A stretch of 64,000 nt of DNA from Oscillospiraceae bacterium. Lineage in GTDB: Bacteria; Bacillota; Clostridia; Oscillospirales; CAG-272. Both the position numbers and the translations under genes were made by a program. The notes under the pieces are model-generated. The model saw nothing but the letters and a program-made list of their open reading frames with translations. It was not told the DNA's origin and did no database searches. Positions 1 through 10,430 of this stretch are shown here, piece by piece. Position 1 is the first letter of the stretch. Every line of letters begins with the position of its first letter. The DNA lies in the NCBI GenBank assembly GCA_022009675.1, contig CP091718.1, positions 1,698,501-1,762,500 of the forward strand. Reading direction: 5' to 3'.

Positions 1-2
1 CT

Positions 3-47
3 GTCATGTACATAGCGCGCGGGCAGACCGTGACGTATATGAACTGA
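3..47 (+). CDS. Possible 3' end of a plus-strand gene
   Basis: The window opens inside an open plus-strand frame that stops with TGA at 45-47. A second frame is also open, to a TGA at 86-88, but the first has much higher G/C in third codon positions, as real genes here do. Fewer than 15 residues are visible, so no family can be named. The hairpin at 98-132 would be the terminator of this gene if it is real. Confidence 0.2.
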   Translation, partial: VMYIARGQTVTYMN

Positions 48-97
48 CTGTTCCGCATACGGCGGTCCGACCGGACGCGCCGCTGTGATTCCCGCAA

Positions 98-132
98 GCA
101 AAAGGCAGGCGAGAGTATCGCCTGCCTTTTGC
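98..132 (+). terminator. Perfect 15-bp hairpin, probable bidirectional terminator
   Basis: Arms 98-112 and 118-132 are perfect reverse complements around a 5-nt loop, and the stem itself contains AAAA/TTTT. It lies between the end of the putative gene at the left edge and the 3' end of the minus-strand pncA, so it could serve both. There is no separate T-run outside the stem. Confidence 0.55.
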
Positions 133-191
133 GTACGCAGATCATGAAGAACCAAGGCTCATGTCCGCAGAGAGAGAGAGGGGGGAGGGAA

Positions 192-707
192 TCACGCGCC
201 GACAACGCGGATCTGACAGGACTGCATGGCAGTCAGCGCCGCCCGGTGCGTTTCGGGGCTGACGCCCGCACAGCAGTCTGCATCAACCGTGATATCAATC
301 TCCGGGAAAAGCGCCTTCAGAATCAGCGCGTTGGAAATAACGCAGATATCGGTACATACGCCGACGATCTCGATCTCCGTGATCTCCCTGCCGCCGAGCA
401 GGGCAGCCCAATCGGTATACCCGAAGGTCGGTTTGTCGATATGCACGCAGTCGGGGCGGTCGATCTCCCTGACGACCTGCCAGCCCTCTGTTCCTTTGAT
501 GCAGTGCGGAACAGGCAGGTGCCTGCCCTCGTTCGTGTCCGCATAATCCGCCCCGTGCGTATCACGGGTAAAAATGATCTCATCCCCGGCGGCAATGCCG
601 GCATCTATTTTGCTTTTGAGGTTCGGCAAAATGGCAACCGCTTGCTTCGTGCCGAGCGCACCGGTGACAAAATCGTTCTGAACATCAATTACAATAAGTG
701 CTTTCAT
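192..707 (-). CDS. pncA: Nicotinamidase / isochorismatase-family hydrolase PncA
   Basis: A 171-residue cysteine hydrolase that should convert nicotinamide to nicotinate and ammonia in the cytoplasm, the first step of NAD salvage. The catalytic set of the family is visible: D8 in the VIDVQNDF strand, K92 in DKPTFGY and C122 in the TDICV motif; metal-site candidates lie in RDTHGADY (about 49-54). Length is typical. A GAGGT sequence sits 9 nt before the ATG. It is the last of four closely spaced minus-strand genes that also include nicotinate phosphoribosyltransferase and a pyrophosphatase, which supports nicotinamidase over other isochorismatase-like activities. The frame is intact. Confidence 0.88.
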   Translation of the reverse strand: MKALIVIDVQNDFVTGALGTKQAVAILPNLKSKIDAGIAAGDEIIFTRDTHGADYADTNEGRHLPVPHCIKGTEGWQVVREIDRPDCVHIDKPTFGYTDWAALLGGREITEIEIVGVCTDICVISNALILKALFPEIDITVDADCCAGVSPETHRAALTAMQSCQIRVVGA

Positions 708-747
708 GAAAGGCTACCTCAGTGGATCCGGTTCTTGCGGCAACGCA

Positions 748-858
748 TCAGGCGTTGTCCCGCGCCTTCTTCCGCTTGCCCGCGGCAACGCCCGCGCCGA
801 CTGTGGTCAGCAGTGCCGGGATAGCCGCCGCGCCGGCAAAGGAAGACTTACAGCCGCC
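748..858 (-). other. GGCKS C-terminal sorting-like tail
   Basis: Last 36 codons of the glycosidase: GGCKSS, a 20-residue hydrophobic segment, then GKRKK and a short end. The preceding linker is rich in Thr, Glu, Pro and Ser. The same layout ends three other secreted proteins in this window. Confidence 0.7.
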
Positions 859-2943
859 GGACGTTGCCTCCGTTGCGGTATCGGACACGCTGTCCGCCGT
901 TTCGGGCTCGGTTGCGGAGACGGGAGGCTCCGTGGCGGGGTCGGTTTCCGTAGCGGTTTCCACGGTCATGTCCTGCTCACTCATGCCGATCGAGGACAGC
1001 ACAACGAAGCTGTTGGCAGGGGACCGTGAAGCTATACACACCGTCCGTCGGTGCCACACGCCCGGAGGCGGCGATCATGGTGCCGTCTGTGGGCAGGGCG
1101 CTCTCGGTGAACAGGTAGCGGTTCAGCATGGTGCCGACAGCCTCTCCGGTAGAAATATTGAGCGTCTGCTCAGCCCCCGAGCGGTTGACTGCAATCACGC
1201 TCCAGCGACCGTCCGGTGTTTTGGCTGCAATCGTGTCTACCACATGGTCGGTGTCGCCCGTGATGTTGTACAACTGCGAGCCGAAGGGAATATAGTTGCA
1301 CAGCAGACCGTAGGCGTAGTAGGACGGGCGGAAGCTCCAGGCGCCGTCCTTTTTGTAGCCGATAAGTCCCATGCCCATCAGTCCGCCGTTGTCGCCTGCG
1401 CCGGTGCCCGGTTCAACGGAACCCTGATAGTAGTACACGTCGTGCAGAGGCCAGTAGGACGCGCCGGCGGCACCTGCCTGAAGGAGTTGACCACCACAGA
1501 CGCGATGTACAGCCCGCGCCCGTAGGTTTCGGTGGAAGCGGCATAGTAGGCGCCGATACCGGAACCGTCACCGAACTCACCAAGGAAGAAGGGGTATCGC
1601 CCGCCAGAGCCGTGCGGACAGTGACAAACTCCTGCGACACGACGTCAAGGAAGGGATGGTTGTAGCTCCATGCGTAGTTGTGCGAGTTGAACTTGCCGCA
1701 CACGTCCCGCAGTGCCTCGACTGCACTGCAGAACCAGCCAAAGTTCTGGGAATCGTCCGCGCCGACCAGCACGATGTCGCCCATACCCATATCGTTGAGC
1801 CGCTTATACATGGCTTTGTAGCAGGCAACATACAGGTCGAAGTCAACCGCACCGCCCTCCACGTGGAAGGAGTAGCTCGGCTCGTTCTGGATAATCAGCT
1901 CCTTGACGCAGTTGTAGCCCAGCGTCTTCCGGATGTACTGCAGCAGGTAGGAAATGTTCTCCGCCATTTCCTCCGCATCGTTGGGGGCACCGATCCAGTC
2001 GCCGATGTTGGGGTGAGCCAGCCAGTGTCCGGCGGGGGCGCCCCACCATGTCAGCGTGACCCGCACGCCCAGCTCCTCGCATACCTTCAGGTAGGCAAAG
2101 AGGCAGTTCATTTCGTCATTGTCCATGTCGAATCCGTCCGGGTTGGCGGTGAACGGATCATCGTTGTCGTTCTGCTTCTCGAACCAGTCCGGTGTGACCA
2201 TCATGCGCACCGCCTGTACACCGAGAGCCTGCATTCTGCCCTTGATGAAGTCCAGATCCTCGTCGGTGACGCCGTGGTTGCGGTTGACGGGCAGCAGCAG
2301 CTTGGGGTCCCACTCGCACCCCAGCGCATTGACCGTATGGCGATTGGCGGTTTCCGAAAGCGTCAAATCATAGGTGGAGCTGACAGAAGGCATTTCAATT
2401 ATCTCCTTAAGTGTGATGTTGTCAACATATGCCGTCCCGGTGGAAAAACCAGAGCCGGGCGCCGACGTTGACCTGAGCCGGATTGTTGGTGATTGTGAAA
2501 ATAAAGGTCACGGTCTGCCAGTCGGTGGTGCCGAACACCGAGGAGCTGACCTGCTCGCCCAGGTTGGTACCCTGACTGTCGTAGGTGGCAAGTCCCAGGC
2601 AGAAACCGGTTCCGCCGGTTACGTTCTCCGTCCGGACATCGCAGGACATGATGTAGGTCTTGCCCTGCCTGCAGTTGGCAAACTGCCCCAAGCTGCTGGC
2701 GACAGCTTGGCTGTTGGTGATCTTCATGCCGGCGGAGCCGTCCTTGCCTCCGTCCTTGACAAGCTTGCTTTTTCCGCTTGCAGGATCCTGCGTCCAGAAG
2801 TTCCAGTACTTTTCGGAGGAGGAAAAGTCTCCGTTTTTCAGGAGGGTTCGGGTCTCCCTTGCAGAAGCGGGCGTGGGGAATGCGAGTAGCAGGGACAGGG
2901 TCAGTCCTGCCAGCAAAAGGCAGGCGGTGAGCGTTCGTTTCAT
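748..2943 (-). CDS. Secreted glycoside hydrolase (clan GH-A type) with CBM4/9-like module; broken by frameshifts
   Basis: Reconstructed as one gene of about 730 codons. Order: signal peptide (hydrophobic stretch ending PTPASA), a beta-sandwich resembling CBM4/9 (about residues 30-185), a TIM-barrel with an acid/base-type IIQNEPS motif and a second catalytic-type segment FFLGEFGDGSG, a C-terminal beta domain, a Thr/Glu/Pro-rich linker and a GGCKS-transmembrane-KRKK tail. The frame is lost near 2440 (T-run), 1595 (C-run), about 1475 and 1028 (C-run); correcting one base at each restores continuous homology-like sequence, so I read these as sequencing indels. AAGGAG precedes the ATG. The exact GH family (5, 30 or 39-like) and substrate are not resolved. 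Confidence 0.75.
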
Positions 2944-2999
2944 GGGACAATCTCCTTTTAATCATTCGGTGGTTGCGGTACGGGACTGCTCCGGGGCTG

Positions 3000-3377
3000 T
3001 CAGAATGTACGAGCTGTGGTATTTTTTTCCTGGAAATGCACAGCCTCCCGGATCTCTGCGGCGGTGCAGCGTACTCCGGTGGGTGCCATGACCAGTTTGT
3101 CCTCCTCATCGTCGGTGCGTACCACCGCGCCGATGATGATGCCGGTGAAGCGTCTGACCGGTCTGTCCACTCCGAGCAGATACACGTCCAGCTCCTCACC
3201 GTCCCCGCCCGTTACACCGGGAATGTAGCCGTAGTTGATGGGGTAAGTGAAGGTGTGCCCGTTTTTGGTGTGCGTGTACCCGATGGGGCGGTCGGTCTCC
3301 ATGGTCACGGTGCATCCCAGCCAGAGCCGGGGGTCGGGGCGGGGCAGGGTGCCCGCCGGGCAGATCGGGTCGGTCAT
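3000..3377 (-). CDS. ppa: Short inorganic pyrophosphatase, family I type
   Basis: A 125-residue protein with the family I signature: DRPIGYTHTKNG, TYPINYGYIPG and GDGEELDVYLLG, carrying the Tyr/Asp/Glu residues that bind metal and pyrophosphate. Typical family I enzymes are about 175 residues; the shorter form is common in Clostridia. It should hydrolyse PPi to phosphate. It begins 11 nt after pncB and its GAGGT ribosome site overlaps the pncB stop, so translation is probably coupled. That fits a job pulling the PPi-releasing nicotinate phosphoribosyltransferase reaction forward; this last point is inference. Frame intact. Confidence 0.82.
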   Translation of the reverse strand: MTDPICPAGTLPRPDPRLWLGCTVTMETDRPIGYTHTKNGHTFTYPINYGYIPGVTGGDGEELDVYLLGVDRPVRRFTGIIIGAVVRTDDEEDKLVMAPTGVRCTAAEIREAVHFQEKNTTARTF

Positions 3378-3388
3378 ATGCGTATACC

Positions 3389-4839
3389 TCAGTGTGTGCG
3401 GCTGTTGAGCATGACCTGCTTAATATCCCAGAGCTTCTGGGACAGATCCACGTAGTAGTTGTGCGGGTTGGTGAAGCGGCGTACCTCCTCCCACATCCCG
3501 TCGCACTCCGCCTCAAAGTGGGCGCGGATCTCGGGCAGTGTGGGCAGACTGTATACCAGCTCGCCGCCCCGGAAGACCGGTACAAGCAGTTCCTCCGCCG
3601 TAAAGTCTGTCAGAACCTTGCGCTTCCACGTGTTCTGCGGGTCGAATATCTCCAGCGGCTGGGAATCGTCCACGGTCTCGTCATGCAGGCAGATGAGATC
3701 CGCCTCCGCCTTGCCGGTATCCCGTCCGCGCAGGCGATAGACCTTCTTGAAGTGCGGCGTGGTAATCTTGGAAACGTTTTCGCTGATCTTGATCTTGGGA
3801 ATAATCGTCCCGTCCGGCGCTTCCACGGCGCACAGCTTGTAGACGCCGCCGAAAACGGGATCGCTCTTGGAGGTGATCAGCCGCTCACCCACGCCGAACG
3901 CATCAATCTCGGCGCCCTGCCGGAGCAGCTCCCGGATCAGGTACTCATCCATGGAGTTGGAAACCACAATTTTGCAGGTCTGCCAGCCAGCCTTGTCCAG
4001 CCGGGCGCGGATCTTCTGAGTCAGGTAAGTGATGTCGCCGGAGTCGATGCGGATTGCGCAGGACGTGATGCCGCGCGGGCGCAGTACTTCGTCGAACGCC
4101 GCGATGGCATGGGGCAGACCGGAGTCCAGCACGTTGTAGGTGTCGATGAGCAGGGTCGCATTGTGCGGGTATATTTTCGCAGTAGGTGCGGAAGGCGTCC
4201 AGTTCGCTGTCGAACATCTGCACCCACGAATGCGCCATGGTGCCGCCCGCCGGGACGCCGAACACCTCGTCCGACAGAGTGCAGGCGGTGGAACTGCACC
4301 CGCCGATGAAGGCGGCGCGGGCACCCAGGATGGCGGCGTCCGCGCCCTGCGCCCGGCGGGAACCGAGATTCACTGACCGCCCGTCCTTTTGCGGCGCGGG
4401 TGATGCGTGCCGCCTTGGTAGCGATCAGCGACTCATGGTTGACGATCATCAAAAGGTAGGTCTCAATGAACTGCGCCTGTATCGCAGGAGCGCGAACCGT
4501 AATCAGCGGTTCACCGGGGAATACGAAGGTTCCCTCCGGCACCGCCCACATATCGCCGGTAAAACGAAAGCTGCGCAGGTAATCGAGGAACGGCTCGTCG
4601 AAGCAGCCCTTGCCGCGCAGAAAGGCGATGTCCTCCTCGGTGAAATGCAGGTTCCGGATGTACTCCACCACCTGCTCCAGTCCCGCCGCCACGGCAAATC
4701 CGCCGCCGTCCGGGTTGTCCCGGTAGGACAGGTCAAAGTAGGCGATCCGGTCGCCAATGCCGGAACGGAAGTAGCCCCCTGCCATGGTCAGCTCGTAAAA
4801 GTCACAGAGCATGGTCAGGTTGCGGGAAATATCTTTCAT
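3389..4839 (-). CDS. pncB: Nicotinate phosphoribosyltransferase (two frameshifts)
   Basis: About 483 codons. It joins nicotinate and PRPP with ATP use to give nicotinate mononucleotide and PPi in NAD salvage. The N-terminus (LTMLCDFYELTMAGGYF) and the segments GSRRAQGADAA, ATLLIDTYNVLDSG, RIDSGDITYL and FGVGERLITS are characteristic of the family. The frame breaks near 4372 (one extra base) and near 4177 (A-run one base too long); removal of one base at each rejoins the protein. A strong AAGGAGG lies 9 nt upstream of the ATG and a consensus promoter at 4875-4903. It heads the pncB-ppa-glycosidase-pncA cluster. Confidence 0.9.
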
Positions 4840-4874
4840 CCTATGTTTCAGCCTCCTTGTCGGTGCGTGCCACT

Positions 4875-4903
4875 ATTATACCATGCCCCCGGACGGTTGT
4901 CAA
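4875..4903 (-). promoter_or_regulatory. SigA promoter of pncB
   Basis: TTGACA (4898-4903, minus strand), 17-nt spacer, TATAAT (4875-4880) with TGG just before the -10. Spacer sequence is almost identical to that of the divergent promoter at 4999-5027. Confidence 0.85.
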
Positions 4904-4998
4904 TATCCTGCCGGGCTTTTCCCGAACAGCGGTATTTTCGGCGTCCGGTGGGCGTTCAGAAAAAATGCACCGTTAGCCCGGATAAGGGAAATGGGATA

Positions 4999-5027
4999 TT
5001 GACAACCGCCCGGGGGCATGGTATAAT
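4999..5027 (+). promoter_or_regulatory. SigA promoter of the GH99/71-like gene
   Basis: TTGACA (4999-5004), 17-nt spacer, TATAAT (5022-5027), extended -10 TGG. Predicted start near 5034 gives a leader of about 45 nt with GGAAAGGA before the ATG. Confidence 0.85.
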
Positions 5028-5077
5028 GACCCCAACGACATGACAGCGGGCGTTGCCCGTTCGGGAAAGGAACACAC

Positions 5078-8000
5078 ATGAAACGCAAGAGACAATTCAC
5101 CGCGCGGGTGCTGGCGCTCCTGCTGGCAGCCGTCCTGCTTGGGGGCACTGTGCCGCTCGGAATTACTGCGGCGGACACCATAGCAGTCAGCCCGACCGCA
5201 CTGACGACCATTGTGCTCGCCGACGCCTGCGAAGCCTTCGGGCATATCGACGGCGGCGAAGGGCAACTGTATGTGGAGACTACACTGGGAGATCCCTATT
5301 TTGACCGCGTCCGCCCGGGCGATCGCATTGATCTGAAGGTGCGGGTGGAGAAGGCCGGTACATACCGCTGGTGCGTGGTCAGCGGTTGGGCAAAAGATGC
5401 CGCAAACGGAACCTTCCGCCTGTTTCTGGACGGAGAGCAGATCACGGAGCCGCTGGCAAATCAGGTGCCGGGCATTGACTGGCGCACATGGCAGGACAGC
5501 ACGCCCGGAACCGTGAAGCTGCCCGCCGGGGAGCATACTCTGTCGCTGGTGACCGATACCGCCGGTCCCAATCTGTATGCACTGAAACTCGCGCCGGAGG
5601 GCGTGGAGCTGTCCGTGCCGGAAGGAACAGTGCCGCTTTGTGAGGCGGACAGCAACACGCCGGTGCAGGTGTATACCGATTACGCCATCCAGTTCTGCAT
5701 GACGGTTCCTTTTGACTATGTGACCGTGGCGGCGCCCAGCTACAATAATAACAAGGGCTCCTTCCGGTTGGAGCTGTTCCGCTGGACGGAGAGCTACAGC
5801 AAGACAGTCGGCGGGCAGGCGCTGGCAACGCAGGACTTCATTGATTTCAACGACAACGCCACGCTGAAGCTGAAATTCGGGCACAATATGGATGCGGGCG
5901 AATACGTCCTCCGGCTGACCAATATCAGCGAGGACGCGAACGAGCAGATCGGCGTCTGGACGTCGCCGACCGCGCCGGAGAACGTCCGCAACTATCAGGG
6001 CGGCATCGAGGTCGCCAACGCCGCCCGCATGAATGTGCATTACTTCGGCAGTACGGACAAGCCGCTGGCAGGCATCAGCCCTGCCCAGGGTGAGCGTGCG
6101 CCGGTCTATGAGGAGATCAGGGAGAGCATGAAGGATCTGACCCGCTACGGGTTGCCGGCTACCAGCCGCTACCTGACTGCCGAGCTTATGCCGGACACAT
6201 GGGTGTTCACCGATGCGCTGGGGCGCACGTCGCTGTCCAACGCCGAGGTGGGCGACCCGCGCACGGATCGGACGCTTGCGCTGTTCTACTGGATATGGCA
6301 CGCCACCTTTGCCGGACTGCGCACGCCCTTCAACGTGCAGGAGTTCATTGATAAGCAGACGGCGGCGGGCATCCCGCTGGAGGATTACCTCTATGACTTC
6401 AATTATGCCGGCTGGCCGTCGGCGACCGGGGCGCAGTACTTCTGGGATCAGCCGATCTATGGCTACTACCGCTCGGATGATGTGTGGGTACAGCGCCGGC
6501 AGGCGGAGCTTCTGGCGGCGGCGGGCGTGGATGTCGTGTTCTCGGACAACACCAACGCAACGCTGGTCTGGGCGGATGCCTACCCCTCGCTGTACGAGAC
6601 CTGGCTCCGCGCCCAGCAGGACGGGGTGAATACACCGAAGATCTCCTACTTCATGCCCTTTGCGGCTGGCGATGCCACCAAGTACCAGCTGAATCATTTC
6701 TATACCAACATTTTCCATGACGGCAAGTACCGCTCGCTGTGGTACTATCTGGACGGCAAGCCCATGCTGGCGGCGTACCCCTCCAGCCTGTCCGATTCGG
6801 TGATGGACAAACAGATCGCCGAGTTTTTCACCTTCCGCCCCGGGTATGCGTCATACTTCAGCAAACGGGAGTTTGGCACATGGGGTTGGCTGTCAACCTA
6901 TCCGCAGGCGGCACATTACAGCTCGTCTGACCGGAAGAACATCGAGGAGATGTCTGTCGGCGTCGCGCAGAACGCCAACTATGAGACAGGCGAGCTGGCG
7001 GCGATGAGCGGCGGTCCGATCATGGGGCGCTCGTACACCAAGGACAAGAGTCATCTGAACGAGGCGGGCAGCACGCTCTGGGGCTACAACTTTGCGGAGC
7101 AGTTTGAGTTCGCGCTGGAGAAGGATCCCAAGGTCATTTTCGTGACCGGCTGGAATGAGTGGTGCGCCAGCCGCTATGAGTCGTGGCCGGACGGCGGTCA
7201 CTCTATCGTGACCAATGCCTTCCCGGATCAGTTCAACAACGAGTATTCCCGCGATCTGGAGCCGTCACGCGGCGCACTGGGGGATACCTACTACTATCAG
7301 TTTGTCAATTTCGTCCGCCGCTACAAGGGCGTGCGCACGCTTCCGACGCCCTCGCAGAAGGCGTCCATCGACCTGACGGCAGGCGAGACGCAGTGGAGCG
7401 CGGTGGAGCCTTACTATGCCGCCTCCATCGGCAATACGGGCGACCGGAACTCTGACGGGTACATCGGGACGCATTACAGCGACTATTCCGGGCGCAACGA
7501 CATCATCGGTGCCCAGCTTGCACGGGACGGCGAGTACCTGTACTTCCATGTGGAGTGCGCGTCCGACATTACGCCCTACACCGACCCGCTGTGGATGAAC
7601 CTGTACATCGACTGCGACGGGCAGAATGCAGGCTGGAACACCTTTGACTACGTGGTCAACAAATCCGCTGCCTCGGCGGACACTGTCGTGCTGGAGCGTT
7701 TCACCGGGGACGGCTATGCCTCCGAGAAGGTCGCCGACTGCGCCTACACGGTGGACGGGCGGTACATGACCGTTCGGGTGCGCAAGTCCGACATCGGGTT
7801 GTCCGGCTACGATTTCACGGTGAATTTTGCCTGGACGGATAACGTACACGATGCCGACGACACCGGTACCGGTGACGGCAGACCCGGATACCACAGCTTT
7901 TTCCGGCGATATTCTGGACTTCTACACCTCCGGCGATGCGGCACCCGGCGGACGCTTCAAATTCAGCTACGTCAGCACTGCCGCCAACGCGGGCGTGGAG

Positions 8001-8234
8001 TCGGATACCGCTACTGCGACCGAGACCGCGACCGGGCAGGACAGTCAGGTGCCTGATTCCGATACCGGCGTGTCGGAGTCGGCTTCCGCTCCGTCCGCCG
8101 ACAGCGAAACGGCGCCGGCTTCTGCGGGCGGCTGTAAGTCCGGACTTGCCGGGGGCGCTCTGCTCTTGGTGGCTGCCGGAATCGCGCTTGCCACAGTCAT
8201 GACGGCGGCTCTGCCCCGCCGCAAAAAGCAATAA
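5078..8234 (+). CDS. Large secreted GH99/GH71-like glycosidase with C-terminal anchor tail
   Basis: About 1,050 residues after repair of one frameshift near 7880-7895. Order: signal peptide (to about residue 32), a carbohydrate-binding-like beta domain (about 35-175), a second beta region (about 190-320), an alpha/beta barrel (about 345-760) with FYWIWH early and FVTGWNEW late, and a C-terminal CBM9-like sandwich (about 770-960). A Thr/Ala/Ser linker and GGCKS-transmembrane-RRKK tail follow. The WNEW motif is shared by GH99, GH71 and WbsX-type proteins, so it probably acts on extracellular glycans; substrate unknown. It is a paralogue of the gene at 35267-39196. A terminator follows immediately. 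Confidence 0.75.
8127..8234 (+). other. GGCKS C-terminal sorting-like tail
   Basis: Last 35 codons: GGCKSGLAG, a hydrophobic segment of about 20 residues, then PRRKKQ. Same layout as the tails at 748, 39083 and 51519. Confidence 0.7.
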
Positions 8235-8245
8235 CCCCCTTCCTT

Positions 8246-8275
8246 GCGGGAGCCGACGGTTCTGTCGGCTCCCGC
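8246..8275 (+). terminator. Rho-independent terminator
   Basis: Perfect 12-bp GC-rich stem (8246-8257 with 8264-8275), 6-nt loop, followed by TTTCTG, 11 nt after the stop codon of the large glycosidase. Confidence 0.85.
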
Positions 8276-8293
8276 TTTCTGTCCGGAAATGCA

Positions 8294-8322
8294 TTGACAG
8301 CCGCAGGCGGGCATGGTATAAT
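8294..8322 (+). promoter_or_regulatory. SigA promoter of the M18 aminopeptidase
   Basis: TTGACA (8294-8299), 17-nt spacer, TATAAT (8317-8322), extended -10 TGG. Confidence 0.85.
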
Positions 8323-8380
8323 AGAGTCGAAAAATGCCGGGAGCGGACAGACCCCCGGATAAGGTAAGGAGAGAATCGTT

Positions 8381-9709
8381 ATGGGTATCAATCAGCAACT
8401 GTTCGGGTATATAGACGCGTGTCCGACCGCGTTCCATACGGTGGCGCATACGGCAGATATGCTGGAGGACGCGGGATATACGCGCCTGTCCGAGACGGAA
8501 TCGTGGAAACTGCGTCCGGGGGAGGGGTATTTCGTCACGCGCAACGGCTCATCGCTCATCGCCTTCCGGGTGCCGGAGGAGGAGTTTCCCTGCTTCATGA
8601 TCGCCGCCGCGCACGGCGATGCGCCTACCTTCAAGATCAAGGAGAACGCCGGCATCACGGACAAGAATTATGTCCGGCTGTCCACGGAGAAGTACGGTGG
8701 GATGCTGTGTGCGACATGGCTGGATCGCCCGCTGGGAATTGCGGGACGTGCCGTCGTGCGCACACCCAACGGACTGGAGACGCGGACGGTCGATCTGGGA
8801 CATGATCAGGACGGGAACACCGTGCCGAACGCCATCATTCCGTCTGTCGCCATCCACATGAACCGTGCCGCTAACGATAACGCGTCCTATAATCCCGCAG
8901 TGGACATGGTACCCCTGGCGGGAACAGCCGCGGATGCGGGCGACCTGCGGGAGCGCGTCGCGCTGGCGGCGGATGCCGATCCGGAGGATCTTCTGACCTG
9001 TGATCTGTACCTGTACAATCCGCAGCCCGGTGTCGAGTGGGACGGGCTGATTGCCGCGCCGCGGCTGGATGACCTGCAATGCGCCTTTTCCTGCGTCACG
9101 GCGTTCATCCGTTCCGGTGAGGACGATGACCGCGCCGGATGCGCCATGCCGGTGCTGTGCGTGTTCGACAACGAGGAGGTCGGCTCCCAGACGCGGCAGG
9201 GCGCGGCGTCCACTTTCCTTTCGGATGTTCTGGTGCGTGTCGCCGCCGAGCGGGGCTTGACGAGGGAGGAGTACCTGATGCGGCTTGCATCCAGTTTCAT
9301 GCTGTCCTGCGACAACGGGCACGCGATCCATCCCAATCACCCGGAATTTGCCGACAAAAACCACGCCGTGACGCTGGGCGGCGGTGTGGTCATTAAGTAT
9401 AATGCCAGCCAGCGTTACACATCGGATGCCGTGACTGCCGGGCTGTTCCGGCTGATCTGCGACGAGGCGGACGTGCCGGTACAGGTCTACACCAACCGGG
9501 CGGATATGCCGGGTGGTTCGACGCTGGGGAACATTTCCGGCACGCAGGTATCGGTACCCACGGTGGATATCGGGTTGGCACAGCTTGCCATGCACGCCTC
9601 GTATGAAACGGCAGGCGCCGCCGACACCGCCTATATGGTGCAGGCGTTGACGGCGTTTTTCCGCCGTTCGCTGACCATGAGCGGCGACGGATGCTATGCA
9701 TTGCTGTAA
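8381..9709 (+). CDS. apeB: M18-family aspartyl aminopeptidase
   Basis: An intact 442-residue dinuclear-zinc aminopeptidase, which should remove N-terminal acidic residues from peptides in the cytoplasm. Family marks: AAAHGDAPTFKIK near residue 75 (first metal His and Asp), the DDLQCAF segment, a VFDNEEVGSQTRQGA block (catalytic and metal Glu) and a final region with QLAMHASYE (last metal His). Length fits bacterial M18 enzymes. AAGGAG lies upstream of the ATG. It is followed after 33 nt by a phosphoesterase on the same strand. Exact substrate preference cannot be read from sequence. Confidence 0.9.
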   Translation: MGINQQLFGYIDACPTAFHTVAHTADMLEDAGYTRLSETESWKLRPGEGYFVTRNGSSLIAFRVPEEEFPCFMIAAAHGDAPTFKIKENAGITDKNYVRLSTEKYGGMLCATWLDRPLGIAGRAVVRTPNGLETRTVDLGHDQDGNTVPNAIIPSVAIHMNRAANDNASYNPAVDMVPLAGTAADAGDLRERVALAADADPEDLLTCDLYLYNPQPGVEWDGLIAAPRLDDLQCAFSCVTAFIRSGEDDDRAGCAMPVLCVFDNEEVGSQTRQGAASTFLSDVLVRVAAERGLTREEYLMRLASSFMLSCDNGHAIHPNHPEFADKNHAVTLGGGVVIKYNASQRYTSDAVTAGLFRLICDEADVPVQVYTNRADMPGGSTLGNISGTQVSVPTVDIGLAQLAMHASYETAGAADTAYMVQALTAFFRRSLTMSGDGCYALL

Positions 9710-9742
9710 CCATCCTGCGTTGAACGGAAAGGAGACCGAATC

Positions 9743-10430
9743 ATGACATACGTAGTATCCGATCTGAACGGGCATCTTGATGTGTTCCGCGACCTGCTGG
9801 AGAAGATCAGCTTCAGCGAAAAGCGGGATGTGATGTATGTGTTGGGGGACATCGTGGACTATGGTCCGCAGCCCATGGAACTGGTGCAGGATCTGAGCAC
9901 CCGCATCAACGTCTACCCGATCGCGGGCGACCGCGACTACACTGCCGCCCGCCTGCTGACGGCATACGAGAAAATGCTGAAAACCGGGGAGAGACCGGCG
10001 GATTTTGCGGAGGAGATGGCAGACTGGATCCGCGACGGCGGGCGCACCACTATGGAGGAATACCGCCAGCTGGATGATGACGACCGCGAGGGCGTGCTGG
10101 ATTATCTGACGGATATGCCGCTGTATGAAGAAGTGACGGTTGGCGGGCGGGACTACCTGCTGCTGCATCGCGGCATATACGATTTTACGCCCAATCTGGA
10201 TCTGGACGAGCTGGCGCCGGAGGATTTCTTCTCCGAGTCGCCGGATCCTGCCGACACGTATTTTACGGACAGAATCACGGTCGTGGTGCATATGCCCACC
10301 GCCGAGACGCAAAATACCGAGCCGCGCATTTACCGCGGGAACGGCATTATTTTTCATTAACTGCGGCCTGGCGCAGGGCGGCAGACTCGGCTGCCTGCGG
10401 TTGGAGGACGGAGCAGAATTCTATGTCTGA
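9743..10430 (+). CDS. PPP-type metallophosphoesterase (3' frameshift)
   Basis: About 228 residues. Metal-site motifs of calcineurin-like phosphoesterases are present in variant form: SDLNGHLD (for DxHG), GDIVDYGPQP (GDxxD), GDRDY (for GNHD) and LLHRG. The frame ends early at 10360; removing one T from the run near 10352 continues it through INCGLAQGGRLGCLRL to a TGA at 10428-10430, which is the expected C-terminus of Ser/Thr-phosphatase relatives. The true stop overlaps the start of the rRNA methyltransferase by 8 nt. Substrate unknown; protein phosphatase or nucleotide phosphatase are both possible. Confidence 0.72.

Noticed and set aside
4973..6718. Minus-strand frame of about 580 codons opposite the first large glycosidase
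   Set aside because: Antisense shadow; it would also overlap the divergent promoter.
8549..10357. Minus-strand frame of about 600 codons opposite the aminopeptidase and phosphoesterase
   Set aside because: Antisense shadow without start signals or domains.
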